64,000 bases of DNA from Dichetophora obliterata (taxonomy: Eukaryota > Arthropoda > Insecta > Diptera > Sciomyzidae), in assembly GCA_963920525.1 (NCBI GenBank), contig OY986438.1:81021177-81085176 (forward strand), given 5' to 3'. The position numbers were made by a program, and so were the translations under genes. The notes beneath the pieces were generated by a model that was not told where the DNA came from, made no database searches, and saw only the letters and a program-made list of their open reading frames with translations. Of the stretch, positions 54,957 to 64,000 are shown piece after piece. Positions within the stretch are counted from its first letter, which is position 1, and each line of letters opens with the position of its first letter.

Positions 54957-55990
54957 TGTGGATTTTGTGATAGTGCTGTTAATCTTTTGTCCAATTATTT
55001 ATGTAATAGAATTCAAAGAGTAAATTTCGGTCAAGTGTTCTCATCGTATAAAACTGTACTCAGTGGTGTCCCACAAGGCTCCATTCTAGTTCTTTTGCTA
55101 TTCTCTATGTTCATAAATTATATTTTTAATGTATGTCACAACGCATTAGTTCATGCTTATGCTGATTATGTCTAGCTCTATTTATCTCGACGAACTGGGC
55201 TTCTTGATGATCTGTGCTAAAGGTTGAATGAAGATCTCAGTAGCATTGATGAGTGGGCTAAATGTAATGGGCTTCAATTAAATGCTGCCAAATCTTATGT
55301 CCTTCCCATATGTAGAGTAAAACTTGTGTTGATGATGTTCTTGATCTGTTTATTAGAACTGGCAAGCTAACTGTGGTATCAAAAGCTGTAAGCCTTGGTT
55401 TCGTCATAAACTCCTCTTTGTCTTGTGTTGATGACCTGAATAGTGTAGTAAAAAAGTATATTATTTCCTACGTAATTTAAGAATGTCTGCTGGTGTAACT
55501 GCTGTTGACTTTAAACGTAGGTTGGTAGTCCCATTAATTTTACCTTAAATTACATATTCGGAAACAGTGCATAGTAAGCTCGACTCGTCCTCCTAATTAA
55601 AACTACAAAATTAATAATTAAAACTTTTAATTATGCAACGCGCTAAGTATATGATTTGCGAAAATTTGGCTTCCTTTCCACGTTCAGAAATGTAATACTG
55701 GGATGTGAATTAACTGCATATTTTAGTGCTCGTAACTATATGTATCTCCATAAACTTATTCATGAAAAAAATACCTCATTACTTGTTTAAAAAATTCCAG
55801 TTTTGTTTATTTAGAAAAAATCATGTATTAATAGTTCCTAGGCACTATTCGTTACTTCTCACCCTTTTTACATTAAAGCCATTAAAATGTGGAATGCTTT
55901 AACTCGAAGGTTAAGAGAAATTAGTGGGAGAGGTGATTTTAGGCGCTCTATCTTATCTTTCTATTCTACTTCTTAGTTTCTTAACTCTTT
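54957..55990 (+). pseudogene. Degenerate copy of the 49-50 kb LINE reverse transcriptase
   Basis: Plus-strand frames give YLCNRIQRVNFGQVFSSYKT, LSGVPQGSILVLLLF, then HAYADYV (the catalytic YADD changed to YADY), LSRRTGLLDDL and INEWAK-like DEWAKCNGLQLNAAKSYVLP. The end includes IKMWNAL..RLREISGRG. These match the minus-strand LINE at 49-50 kb almost segment by segment. Many stops and frameshifts are present, and both ends are truncated. It lies within the second CCCGGG-type element. Confidence 0.85.
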
Positions 55991-56213
55991 ATTACTTTAT
56001 TTTCTCTATTCTTCTGTCTTTCAAAGAGAGAGATAAGAAACGAACAGCGTTATTTCGATAATAATAATATGCATCGTTTACATTGCAGGTGCATTTATAG
56101 TTTCTCAAAATTTTTATATTTTCTCGTAAATAAAATCCCGGGATTTAGAATTTGGAATCCCGTAGTTTCGGCACTAGAAATTGGCTCGGGATCCCGGGCT
56201 TGAAAGACCTATT

Positions 56214-56427
56214 GTTTACAAACGAAAATTATTTGTTAGAGGTTCTTTGCGTACTATTGTATTCTTCAAATATTTTCATATTATAACAAAGGCTGTATGG
56301 ATTTTTAATAATTAAATACAACAAATTGCAATAGCAAAATTTAGCAATTCATATATTCCAAAAATGGCAGCAAAAAGAAATAACATTATTAAGGTGAATG
56401 ACTAGAGAGGATAGAAGATACTTACAT
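56214..56427. other. Spacer
   Basis: AT-rich DNA between two TIR elements; nothing recognised. Confidence 0.5.
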
Positions 56428-57320
56428 TAGGCTGGGTCGGTCTTCATACAAAAAAAAATGTTTAATAAATATTCCTTGGCTCATTGTAGTACCCTCCACG
56501 AAAGGATTTCACGATGTGTTAATCCTCAGGTTAGCTGAAGTTTTTTTAAGAAAGCGCCTTCTTTGGACAAAAAACCACTTTTTGTATGGGCAAGTTTTTG
56601 TTTCTATGAATTGTCCTAAACAAAAACAAAAATTAAGCTCCCAAAATGGTTACTATCAGTATACAAAATTTGGAGAAATCTGCTCGTTTCTAATTTTTTG
56701 CGATTTCTTTGTGACTTTTTTTAATACATTTCGATACGGTTTCGACTTCAATCGCCATAACTACCCCCTTTATCGTTCGATTGTTGTCGTTTGACCACCG
56801 TTGGAAAGGTAATAAAACGGCCTACACAAATCTAGGGCAGATTTGTACATTTTCGGACAAAGTTAACCTTTTGAAGACGGACAAATGGATCCTCGTCTGC
56901 AAAGGATTCAACTGGTACCGAAACTGTTTTTTTTATTTTTTTAGTGCATCTGAACACATTTCCGAAAAATTAAGTCTTATCAAAATCGGACTGTCTTTGT
57001 TAATGTGGCAGTTATTTTAACGAAAACCAACAACATAATCAAAATTTAACAAACTTTTAAAAATAAATTTTAAATTTTTTATACTGATAGCATTCAGTTT
57101 TGGAACTTTATTTTTGGAATTTTTTGTTTTTGACAATTCATAGAAACAAAAAAATTGCCCATACAAAAAGTGGCTTTTTGCCCAAAAAAGGCACTCTTTC
57201 AAAATAATTCCAGCTAGCGTAACGGTTAATACATTACGAAATCCTATCGTGGAGAGTACTACAGTGGCCCAAGGAATACTCTAGACTGAATTTATCAAAC
57301 ACTTTTTCCGACCTGGCCTA
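56428..57320. mobile_element. Long-TIR element, about 0.9 kb
   Basis: Arms of about 190 bp are inverted: ATTCCTTGGCTCATTGTAGT at 56471 matches the inverse of the segment ending near 57278, and CCACTTTTTGTATGGGCAA at 56570 matches its partner near 57173. The outer ends TAGGCTGGGTCGG and CCGACCTGGCCTA also pair. Flanks ACTTACAT and ATTTACTT agree at 6 of 8, weakly suggesting hAT. Frames inside are incidental. Confidence 0.75.
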
Positions 57321-57479
57321 ATTTACTTGCTTGCTTATTCATACAAAAACTTGCAATATTATGTTTAATCAATATGTTATTTTTAGTAAGCTGAGCCGAG
57401 TTGTAAGCCAGGTTGCATTGAATGTAAACAGATATATAATGATGAATATAAAGTAGTACATTATTGTCATATAAAATGT

Positions 57480-58050
57480 TGTTTTTATTTAAAACATTTA
57501 AATATATTGGTGATATTATCGTTTGTTAATGAAAGCCGTATCTCAAATTGTTTTAGAAAATAGTTGCTTAGCAGATCGTTATTTACAAATTGAAATTTAT
57601 TTAAAAATTTAATGCTTAATTTGGTTATAAAACTATCAATTCGTATAATATAACTGTCGATTTGAAATTCTTTTTCGAAATGTTCCCACTTGATAAGTTT
57701 TTCGATTCATGCCACTGCATATTAGCAAAATATATTTCTCAAAGTACGAAAGCTCTCCACTTGGTTTGACGATATATTAAACAAAACAGAAGAGGCGTAA
57801 GAAAAAATTGGTCAAATGATTTGCTTATGTAAATTTAGTTTAATTTTGCTTTTAAGGTCCTTAACGCGTCTGATTAAGTTCGAATACCAGAAAAACATTT
57901 TTTTAACTTTATTCAAAATGTAGTCAATATGATTTTTTGATAAGTATTAATAGTATTATATATTAATACACCTAAGTATTTAATGTCATCTTTTTCTTGT
58001 ATAACCTTATTATTGATTTTAATTTTAGGAACAAATTTACGAGCGTCAAA
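57480..58050 (-). pseudogene. LINE reverse transcriptase 3' fragment
   Basis: The minus strand reads DARKFVPKIKINNKVIQEKD, DIKYLGVLIYN, then after a frameshift NHIDYILNKVKKMFFWYSNL. It later gives KWEHFEKEFQIDSYI and an Asn/Leu-rich end. The 'IKYLGV.....HI..I..KI' pattern is the thumb region of non-LTR reverse transcriptases. The catalytic part is absent. It is different from the other LINEs here. Confidence 0.6.
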
Positions 58051-59190
58051 TATGCTAGTTTAGCTTTTGTTTTTACTATCAAAAACAGTAAATAATTTCT
58101 TCTGTGATTGTGTTTAACAGCAACAGTTTTATCCACCACATTTCCCATCATCTCAATATTTTTACTTATAAAGTCATATGTAATTTCAAGTACAAATCAT
58201 AACGTAGCCACAATGGTTTTCTTTTAAACATTTGGTCCTTCCACACGAGTTTATAAATTGCGTTCATTATTATACTTAGATGTTCGGAGAAATCCAATAA
58301 ATGAAAACATACATGCATACAAGAACCACAAATACAAATTCAAACCACATGCCTTAAGCATTCGATACACGTGTAACTAAATAAAGTTATTAATTAAACG
58401 CTTTGCCGACTTTTGTGGCAATATCTCGGAGACATTAGTAGTATTTATGTAAACTGTAACAACAGCTTAAAGCCCACTCAATTGAACATGACAGCGGACA
58501 CAAGATTCAGATTAAACAGTCAAATATATTTGGAATGGTAAGATTGCCATGCCGGATGTCGAATGCCATACGACTTCCACGACACTTCCTTCTTAGTACT
58601 CGAAAACATTTCACATCCTCGAATTAGAATAACCTTTAATGACAGATTTTGCAACCGCATAATCGTTATTGACAACAAAATTAAAATGTCAATAAATGCT
58701 GAATTCAGATGTAACTATAGTTTTTTAACTTTCACGTTTTAAGTATTTAACATATGTATGTATTTGAGTGTTAGGAATTAATAGACTATTCTATGAAAGT
58801 TTTGTATCATTTCACAGTGCGTTGAGCCCATATTAAGAAGAAACACAAATAAAATACTTGTCTAATCATCATAAAACTTTTCAGTGTAGTTAATTTAGTT
58901 AGGTAGCAAGTTTTAAAAATATCAACAGATTCTAAGTAAGTCTAGTTTTCATTTCACAAATTGTTAAAGAAAGCTTGCACATAAAAGGTCTGTTTCCGTA
59001 CTCGATTCAAGTAACTTGATGTTCGGAAACAGAACTAATAGTTCTGCGAGAACGTATTTCCGTACTTTTTCTAGCTCAAAAAAAAAGAAGAACAAGAATA
59101 AAGTACCGCACTCGAGCTTGAAAGATGCTTAAAAAATTTACCTATTTTCAACTATTTAAATTAATTATTAAAAGTAATATAATTGCTTTA
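58051..59190. other. Stretch without a gene
   Basis: No gene. A 46-bp palindromic remnant (TCTGTTTCCGTACTCGATTC ... GTTCGGAAACAGA) at 58987-59032 is a shortened relative of the MITE at 19580. Otherwise AT-rich DNA. Confidence 0.5.
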
Positions 59191-60115
59191 AGGGGGCACA
59201 AATAGTTGAGACGTACAATAAAAGGCCTTGTTTAGGATTTTTTTTTTGGCTACACAATAAAATAATTGATAACAATTTTTTTTTTACGTGAAGAAGAAAA
59301 TATTTTTTTTTATAACAAAATGTTGGAATAATTAGTGGGATACAGCAATTTTGCAAGGGATCAGAAAAAATGTGTATTGCCGTGATCATTCCTATTCGTC
59401 ATCTGATTTATCGAAAAGTGGCGGATGATGAAATTCAAAGTTTACGTTTTGACCAAAATTTCCCTCATATTTTCGGCAAAAATAAATATAATCGTCCAAA
59501 AAAAATCCTTTCTTCATTAGGAGGACGATGTACAAAATAAGTAAGAAAAATTTCAAACTGATCGGTAAAAGATTATAATAGACGGAACGGAACGGAGTCA
59601 AGTGTCATTGTGGCGGGACGAAACGGTTTCAAATGGAGTGTCGATTATAATAGCAACGAAAGATGAGTTAATTTTTTTCTAAAATATATTTTATTACCAT
59701 TTTATTATTTTATTAAATTCCATCAATTCTTCTTTTCTTATTATTTTAAAACATGAATTCAATCAAATTTTATCAAAAATACGGAAAACAAAACAAATGC
59801 AGAATAAAATTAATAGTAGCATCTGTCAACATAAAGTTTTTGCTCAAAACGTAATGTAAGGCAGCGGAAAAATCAAAAATCTATAGATCTCAACGTCACG
59901 TGCCGCTCCGTTCCGTCTTATTATAATCGAACTCATAAGAAACTCATGCAATAGATTGTAAGGTGACATTTCTCAACATTCTATAACGTTCCGTTCCGTC
60001 TATTATAATCAGCGCTAAAGCCGTTCGAATGTTACAGTGACCACCGGCTTCGAAAACAAGGTTTTGAGAAAAGCGTGTTAAAAGTTTTGACTATGATGTG
60101 CATGCAGATTAGAGC
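59191..60115. mobile_element. MITE of the 'GCACAACTAG' family, copy 2, interrupted
   Basis: It starts AGGGGGCACAAATAG after TA (59189-59190) and follows the reverse complement of 9673-10350 through ACGTA.AATAAAAGG.CTTGTTTAGG, the TGATCA segment and, after the nested insertion, TTGACTATGATGTGCATGCA. Its far end diverges after about 60115, so the second terminus is lost. The nested MITE at 59571 accounts for the extra length. Confidence 0.75.
59571..60010. mobile_element. Nested 440-bp MITE, ends GATTATAATAGACGGAACGG
   Basis: GATTATAATAGACGGAACGG plus four more bases at 59571-59594 is a perfect 24-bp inverted repeat of 59987-60010. Extra GGAACGGA and ATTATAATCG motifs lie just inside both ends. 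Comparison with the empty site in the related MITE near 9910 shows a clean insertion; TA flanks are possible (GGTA... / ...CTAA). Confidence 0.88.
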
Positions 60116-60315
60116 CCTGCGTAGGTGCACTTAAAACCGGCTTCAAAACATTTGTTTGTTTCACACTACACTGCACTGTCTTGCTTGCTGCAAAGAAATC
60201 GTGTATGTGATTGCAACGAAGACGAATGCTGTGTGCCAATCGGAAAATTTGCAGTCGGATGATCAAATTTTGACTGTTGGTAGAGCAATTTTTGGCAATT
60301 GTTAGGTGAATATAA

Positions 60316-60363
60316 TTGTCAAAATTTGTGCTAGCCCCAGGGGCTACTACAAATTTTGACAAT
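60316..60363. repeat. 48-bp palindrome
   Basis: ATTGTCAAAATTTGTGCTAG on the left is mirrored by CTACTACAAATTTTGACAAT, meeting at CCCCAGGGG. It may be two MITE ends joined head to head. Confidence 0.85.
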
Positions 60364-60397
60364 CGAAAGCGAATTTTCGACACACTCAAAAATAATA

Positions 60398-60840
60398 GCC
60401 CAAACAGCGAACAGCAAACAGCAAACAGGCATAGCCAACACGTAGCGAGCTGTCGAAAACGTAGCCAACGAAATGTTGTGCACAGAATAGAATTTGTGTT
60501 GATAACGCAGATAGAGCTTTATGCTTACAATATTTTGTTATATTTTAAAAAATTAATAGATACAGCCTTTTGCATATCATAATTTGTTTGCTTTTTTACT
60601 AATTTGGACTAAAATGTTTTAGTTAATTTTAAGTTTTCTAATTTGAACTATGTATTTTGACATTACGCTACCGTTGGCTGCGGAAAAAGTTAAAAGTTCG
60701 TCAACATTTTTGTGTCGGCTGCGTTCGCTACGTGTTGGCTATTTTTATTATGTTCATTTCATAGGGTTGCAAGGCAACCAACTTCTATGTTGACATTTCT
60801 TCTGTTGGCTGCGTGTTGGCTATGCTTTTTCTGTTTGGGC
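60398..60840. mobile_element. 443-bp TA-flanked MITE, ends GCCCAAACAG
   Basis: GCCCAAACAG at 60398 and CTGTTTGGGC ending at 60840, with TA on both sides (60396-60397, 60841-60842). Subterminal CATAGCCAACACG and TAGCCAACACGTAGCG motifs recur in both orientations. No protein frame. Confidence 0.85.
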
Positions 60841-60865
60841 TATAAAGAAAAAAAAAACAACACAT

Positions 60866-61669
60866 CAATTTTCGCTACGTATTTAATTCGAGTGCTTGTA
60901 CTTGCAACTTATTTCGTTAACTTGTAATATTGTAAACTTAAAAAACTTAAAAAATAACAAAATAAAAAAAAAACTAAAGTGCTTGAGTTTGTGTTTGCGT
61001 GTGTGTAGGCCAACGATCTCCCGGTACATCAGCAAGTCCAGCAAAATTAAAATTGGCTTTCTTTGCTGGCAAACGTCCTCCAAATGCCACCACCAACAGC
61101 ACAAGCAATTGCAGTGTAAAATTTCTTGCTAGCCAACATCCTCCAAGTGCTACCAGCAGCAGCACAAGCAAGTGCAGCGAAAATTTCGTGCTAGCCAACA
61201 TCCTCCAAGTGCCATCACCAGCAGCACAAGCATTGTAGCGCAAATTCTCTGCTTTCAATTTATTTAATTCACGCCGGAGTAAAATGGCAGAAATATGCCT
61301 CTGCTCTTGAGACATGCTGAAATATTGGAGAGTTGACCAGTCAATTGAATTGTGCTGAACTTGCTGGTGCTGCTCGTGGCGACTCTCGAAGAATGTTGGC
61401 AAGCAAAAGAATCAGGAAATTTGCGCTCCGCTTGCTTGTGCTGCTGGTGGTGGCACTTGGAGAACGTTCGTCAGTAAAGAAAGCCAATTTAACTTTGCTG
61501 CACTTGCTGATGCACTGGGAGATCGTTGGCTCACACACACTCACACACAAACTCAAGCACTTTCGTTTTTTCTATTTTTATTATTTTGCTATTTTTTAAG
61601 TTTACAATATTACAAGTTTACGAAATAAGTTGCAAGTACAAGCACTCGAATTAAATATGTCGCAAATTG
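60866..61669. mobile_element. Foldback-like element with tandem repeats in long inverted arms
   Basis: Arms of about 360-390 bp each face one another around a short centre near 61260-61310. The outer tips pair (CAATTTTCGCTACGTATTTA with its inverse), followed by TTCGAGTGCTTGTACTTGCA and an AGTGCTTGAGTTTGTG segment. The inner arm consists of units of about 62 bp with CCTCCAAGTGCCACCACCAG and GCACAAGCAAGTGCAGCG strings: three on the left, about two on the right. Tandem direct repeats inside long inverted arms are the hallmark of Foldback/Galileo-type elements. Open frames through the arms are repeat artefacts. Confidence 0.82.
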
Positions 61670-63550
61670 AATAAAATGCAAATTAAATAAAATGTTTGCG
61701 CTAAAACACGACCGAAATGTGAAACGTCCGAATTTGTAATTGTCAAAATTTCATCGTCCATTTGACACAGCAAAAAAGACAAATTTATTTCAACACACAC
61801 AAATTTTATTCAACTTGATATTTTCTATCCTACCACTGAAAAGTTTCCTTTTGACACACAGCCGAACACATGATTCAAATATATATAAGGTTGAGTAAGC
61901 TGAGAGCACATATCTGTCGGCGAATGTCAAAAACAGCTGTTTGGTGTTGTTATCTTTTACTTTGACATTCGCCGATCCAAATTCCATCCATCCAAGGGTT
62001 TTGTTTAAAAAGGTCACTGGGCACTTTAAAAAAGGAAACGTTTTCCTTGCTCCAATAGTTTTGGCGAATCGCGTACTTTTTCGGCATTTTGAAGTGGTAA
62101 CAAAAACTCAAACTCCAAGAAAATTGTTTAAAAATTATTTTAAACACATATTAATATTAAAATTCAATATTTTCACTTCTAGCCAGAAATTTTAATTTGA
62201 TTGTTTACTTGTCTTTTTTGTTTTACTCTGACATTTTGCGATGCAAGTTTTGTTGTTGTATGAGAACAATTTCATGGTTACTTAACCTTTTATATAATTG
62301 AATCATGGCCGAACAAAACGAAATAGCGCAATCAAAACAGATCATAGACATTGTTGATCTAAGATAGCGTTGTCAGAGAGCTCACTGCAGTCAATGAAAC
62401 AAAAATTTGTTCACTGGCAATAGATGAGTTGTATCAGTATAGCAAGAATTGTGCGGTCGCCAACAAGTAAAAAAACGCCAATAACGACCAGAAAAAACAA
62501 CAATACACACGCGCTGTATTGTTGCGGTGCAGCTGCGCCTGTGAACGATTCGGCGAATTACAACAATCATGAAATTTTTAAAGCTGTTGTAAAAAAATCT
62601 CTAGTTAAGCGCTGGCGGCTGCTGATTAAAATGATCCAAATGATCTATTTTATTGAAATTTTAAAATTTCATTACTTGTGGTGTTGACCATGGTAGAAGA
62701 ATACAGGTAGAGCATACTGCCAGAAATGTCAAAACGAAGAAAAAGTTTTTATTTCTTTTCTTTTGTTTCCATTCGCCACACAGCTGAATTTGACAGACAT
62801 GGCAGTATGGAAAGAGAGCACAGTCAGCGCTGCAGCTACCTCTATCCTTATACCATGGTGTTGACGAACAAAAACACGTCTTGCATGGATTGCCGAGAGC
62901 AGAGTGCGTGAAGCGCTCAAAATTCACTCTCGCTCTTTCGAGTTATCATTTATAAAAACAGGAGCAATGAATAATCTTTTCAGATGAACTCGTTGAACGC
63001 TACGCTCTCGCATAAACTCCTCAAACATTTGTATTGGTTATTCGTTCATGTCATTTCTTGTCCAAAGAGCGCTCATCGTTGTGAGAACATATTCACTCAC
63101 TGAAAATCATCCCCTGAGTTCACCAAATGATGTACTCTTTGTTTGATCTGGAAAAATGAATAGCTTATGGGTCTCGTACTTTACCCAGTAAGCTATAGCC
63201 ACTACATTGTTTTGGATTTTTAAAAATGCCTCTTTCTCTTTCTTTTGAAATACTTATATTTCTTAAATTAAATAGGTAAAATTTAGAAATATAGTATTTC
63301 TTAAATTATTAAGATACTAGTACAAAAGCCCGTCCTACGAAGGGGCCTCCGCGCACTTCTTTTTTGGAACCATTTACCGAAAGCACTTTTTTCTCTTTTT
63401 AAAGCTTGATTTTTTATTCACTTGATTTTTGCTAAATACAAATATACCACTTTGAGTAACACATTAACTATTGAAGCAGTGTTGAAAAATTTGTTCAAGA
63501 GTAAAAGTGCAAAAAGTTGAATTTGGTAACAATCAAGAATGATAGAATAA
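61670..63550. other. Stretch without a gene; small hairpins
   Basis: No gene family is recognised. TCGGCGAATGTCAAA at 61917-61931 is exactly inverted at 61961-61975. A further imperfect inverted pair with ACCATGGTA and CATACTGCCA spans about 62681-62866. 62890-63120 is less AT-rich with CTCGCTCT strings. The motif AAAAGCCCGTCCTACGAAG near 63324 may be a worn transposon end. Confidence 0.5.
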
Positions 63551-63773
63551 TGCTTGGTTTTCACTATGTCATTTTCAGTTGTCAGTTGCTGTCAGTCAAA
63601 TTGAAAATGACAACATGTTGACATTTTTTCTACATTTGGCAATCTTGGAAAATTAAAAACTAATAAATTTTTAAATGGTGCTATGCATCAAATGTTCTAG
63701 AGTTTTATTAAGGTGATATTTCAGGTGATAAAATTTTGTGTCGTCATAAAAATTCCATAGTAAAAACCAAGCA
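63551..63773. mobile_element. 223-bp MITE with TAA duplication
   Basis: TGCTTGGTTTTCACTATG at 63551 pairs with CATAGTAAAAACCAAGCA ending at 63773 (one mismatch), flanked by TAA at 63548-63550 and 63774-63776. A 3-bp TWA duplication indicates PIF/Harbinger origin, but the ends differ from the 22-24 kb family. Confidence 0.82.
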
Positions 63774-64000
63774 TAAGAGAGTGCGCTTTGCGCAGGTCCG
63801 TTACTTCTGCTAATCTAGTTTGGCAATCAGCTGTTGAGTTGAGTGTGTCACAATATTTAATTTCCCTGAGAAACGTATTGCGAACGTTTAATGTATTTAA
63901 TTGTGGTAAATTCACAGAAAAAAAATGTCTGAGAACATTGAAACTACAACAATTAAACTCATCATAAACATTTTAATAAAATCCAACTCGAACAATAATG
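63774..64000. other. Window end, no gene
   Basis: Short AT-rich segment; nothing recognised. Confidence 0.5.

Larger units (their letters stand above)
53416..56213. mobile_element. hAT-like element with CCCGGG-rich ends, copy 2, with passengers
   Basis: The left end TAGAGCTTTCAATCCCG pairs with a right end whose inverse is TAGGTCTTTCAAGCCCGGG. Both have the ATCCCGGGAT palindromes seen in copy 1. The flanks TTATTTAC and TTGTTTAA match at 6 of 8. The 2.8 kb interior contains a TIR unit with an RpS21 pseudogene and a degenerate LINE; these are more likely later insertions than original cargo. Confidence 0.65.

Noticed and set aside
60974..61599. Overlapping frames of 71-142 codons on both strands
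   Set aside because: They run through the tandem, inverted arms of the Foldback-like element and have repeat-type composition.
62661..62927. 88-codon minus-strand frame with several cysteines
   Set aside because: Overlaps an imperfect inverted repeat and has no family match or splice context; equally long frames occur on the other strand.

Overview
This is a repeat-dense, AT-rich nuclear segment of an insect genome. A dipteran is the best guess, perhaps a calyptrate fly. The clues are two spliced exons of a GALK2-type galactokinase/GalNAc kinase, a ribosomal protein S21 retrocopy, and insect-type transposons: BEL/Pao, PIF/Harbinger, mariner, hAT, RTE-like and CR1/Jockey-like elements, a Foldback-like element and many short inverted-repeat elements. 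There are no operons or bacterial features. The species call is inference; nothing here fixes it.

Layout. 1-8.5 kb: AT-rich DNA holding a 1.9 kb hAT-like non-autonomous element with an 8-bp target duplication, a tRNA-Asp-like relic, a 300-bp GTTAT pentamer array and a near-perfect 142-bp hairpin. 8.5-9.5 kb: the only convincing host gene, two minus-strand exons of the GALK2 family; its first and last exons are not visible. 9.6-19 kb: TA-flanked MITEs and a 5'-truncated RTE-like retrotransposon with a 13-bp target duplication. 19.6-22.5 kb: a two-gene Harbinger transposon lying inside the terminal repeat of an older MITE. 22.8-24.0 kb: two 99% identical 536-537 bp MITEs whose ends resemble the Harbinger ends. 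24.9-26.0 kb: a long-TIR element with GC-rich tandem repeats.

28.6-38.6 kb: a 522-bp TIR unit carrying a tRNA-Asp-like sequence, then a third copy of the same MITE split in two by an 8.9 kb BEL/Pao retrotransposon. The BEL copy has an intact gag frame, a broken pol and an internal, almost exact 3.5 kb tandem duplication. 39-42 kb: an antisense fragment of a second BEL element and two short transposon-protein fragments. 43-47 kb: a nearly full-length, decayed CR1/Jockey-like LINE with a PHD-finger ORF1. 48.6-51.2 kb: a second LINE and a mariner relic. 51.8-56.2 kb: two hAT-like elements with CCCGGG-rich ends; the second holds an RpS21 pseudogene bounded by its own inverted repeats plus another LINE copy. 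56.4-64 kb: more TIR elements, some nested, a Foldback-like element built of tandem repeats inside inverted arms, and a TAA-flanked MITE.

The window therefore reads as an intron or intergenic transposon graveyard around a GALK2 gene. Its value is the readable insertion order: MITE then Harbinger, MITE then BEL then internal duplication, and hAT then smaller passengers. I saw no clear new host system. The most unusual items are the duplicated BEL element, the TIR-bounded ribosomal-protein pseudogene and the precise Harbinger-in-MITE insertion.
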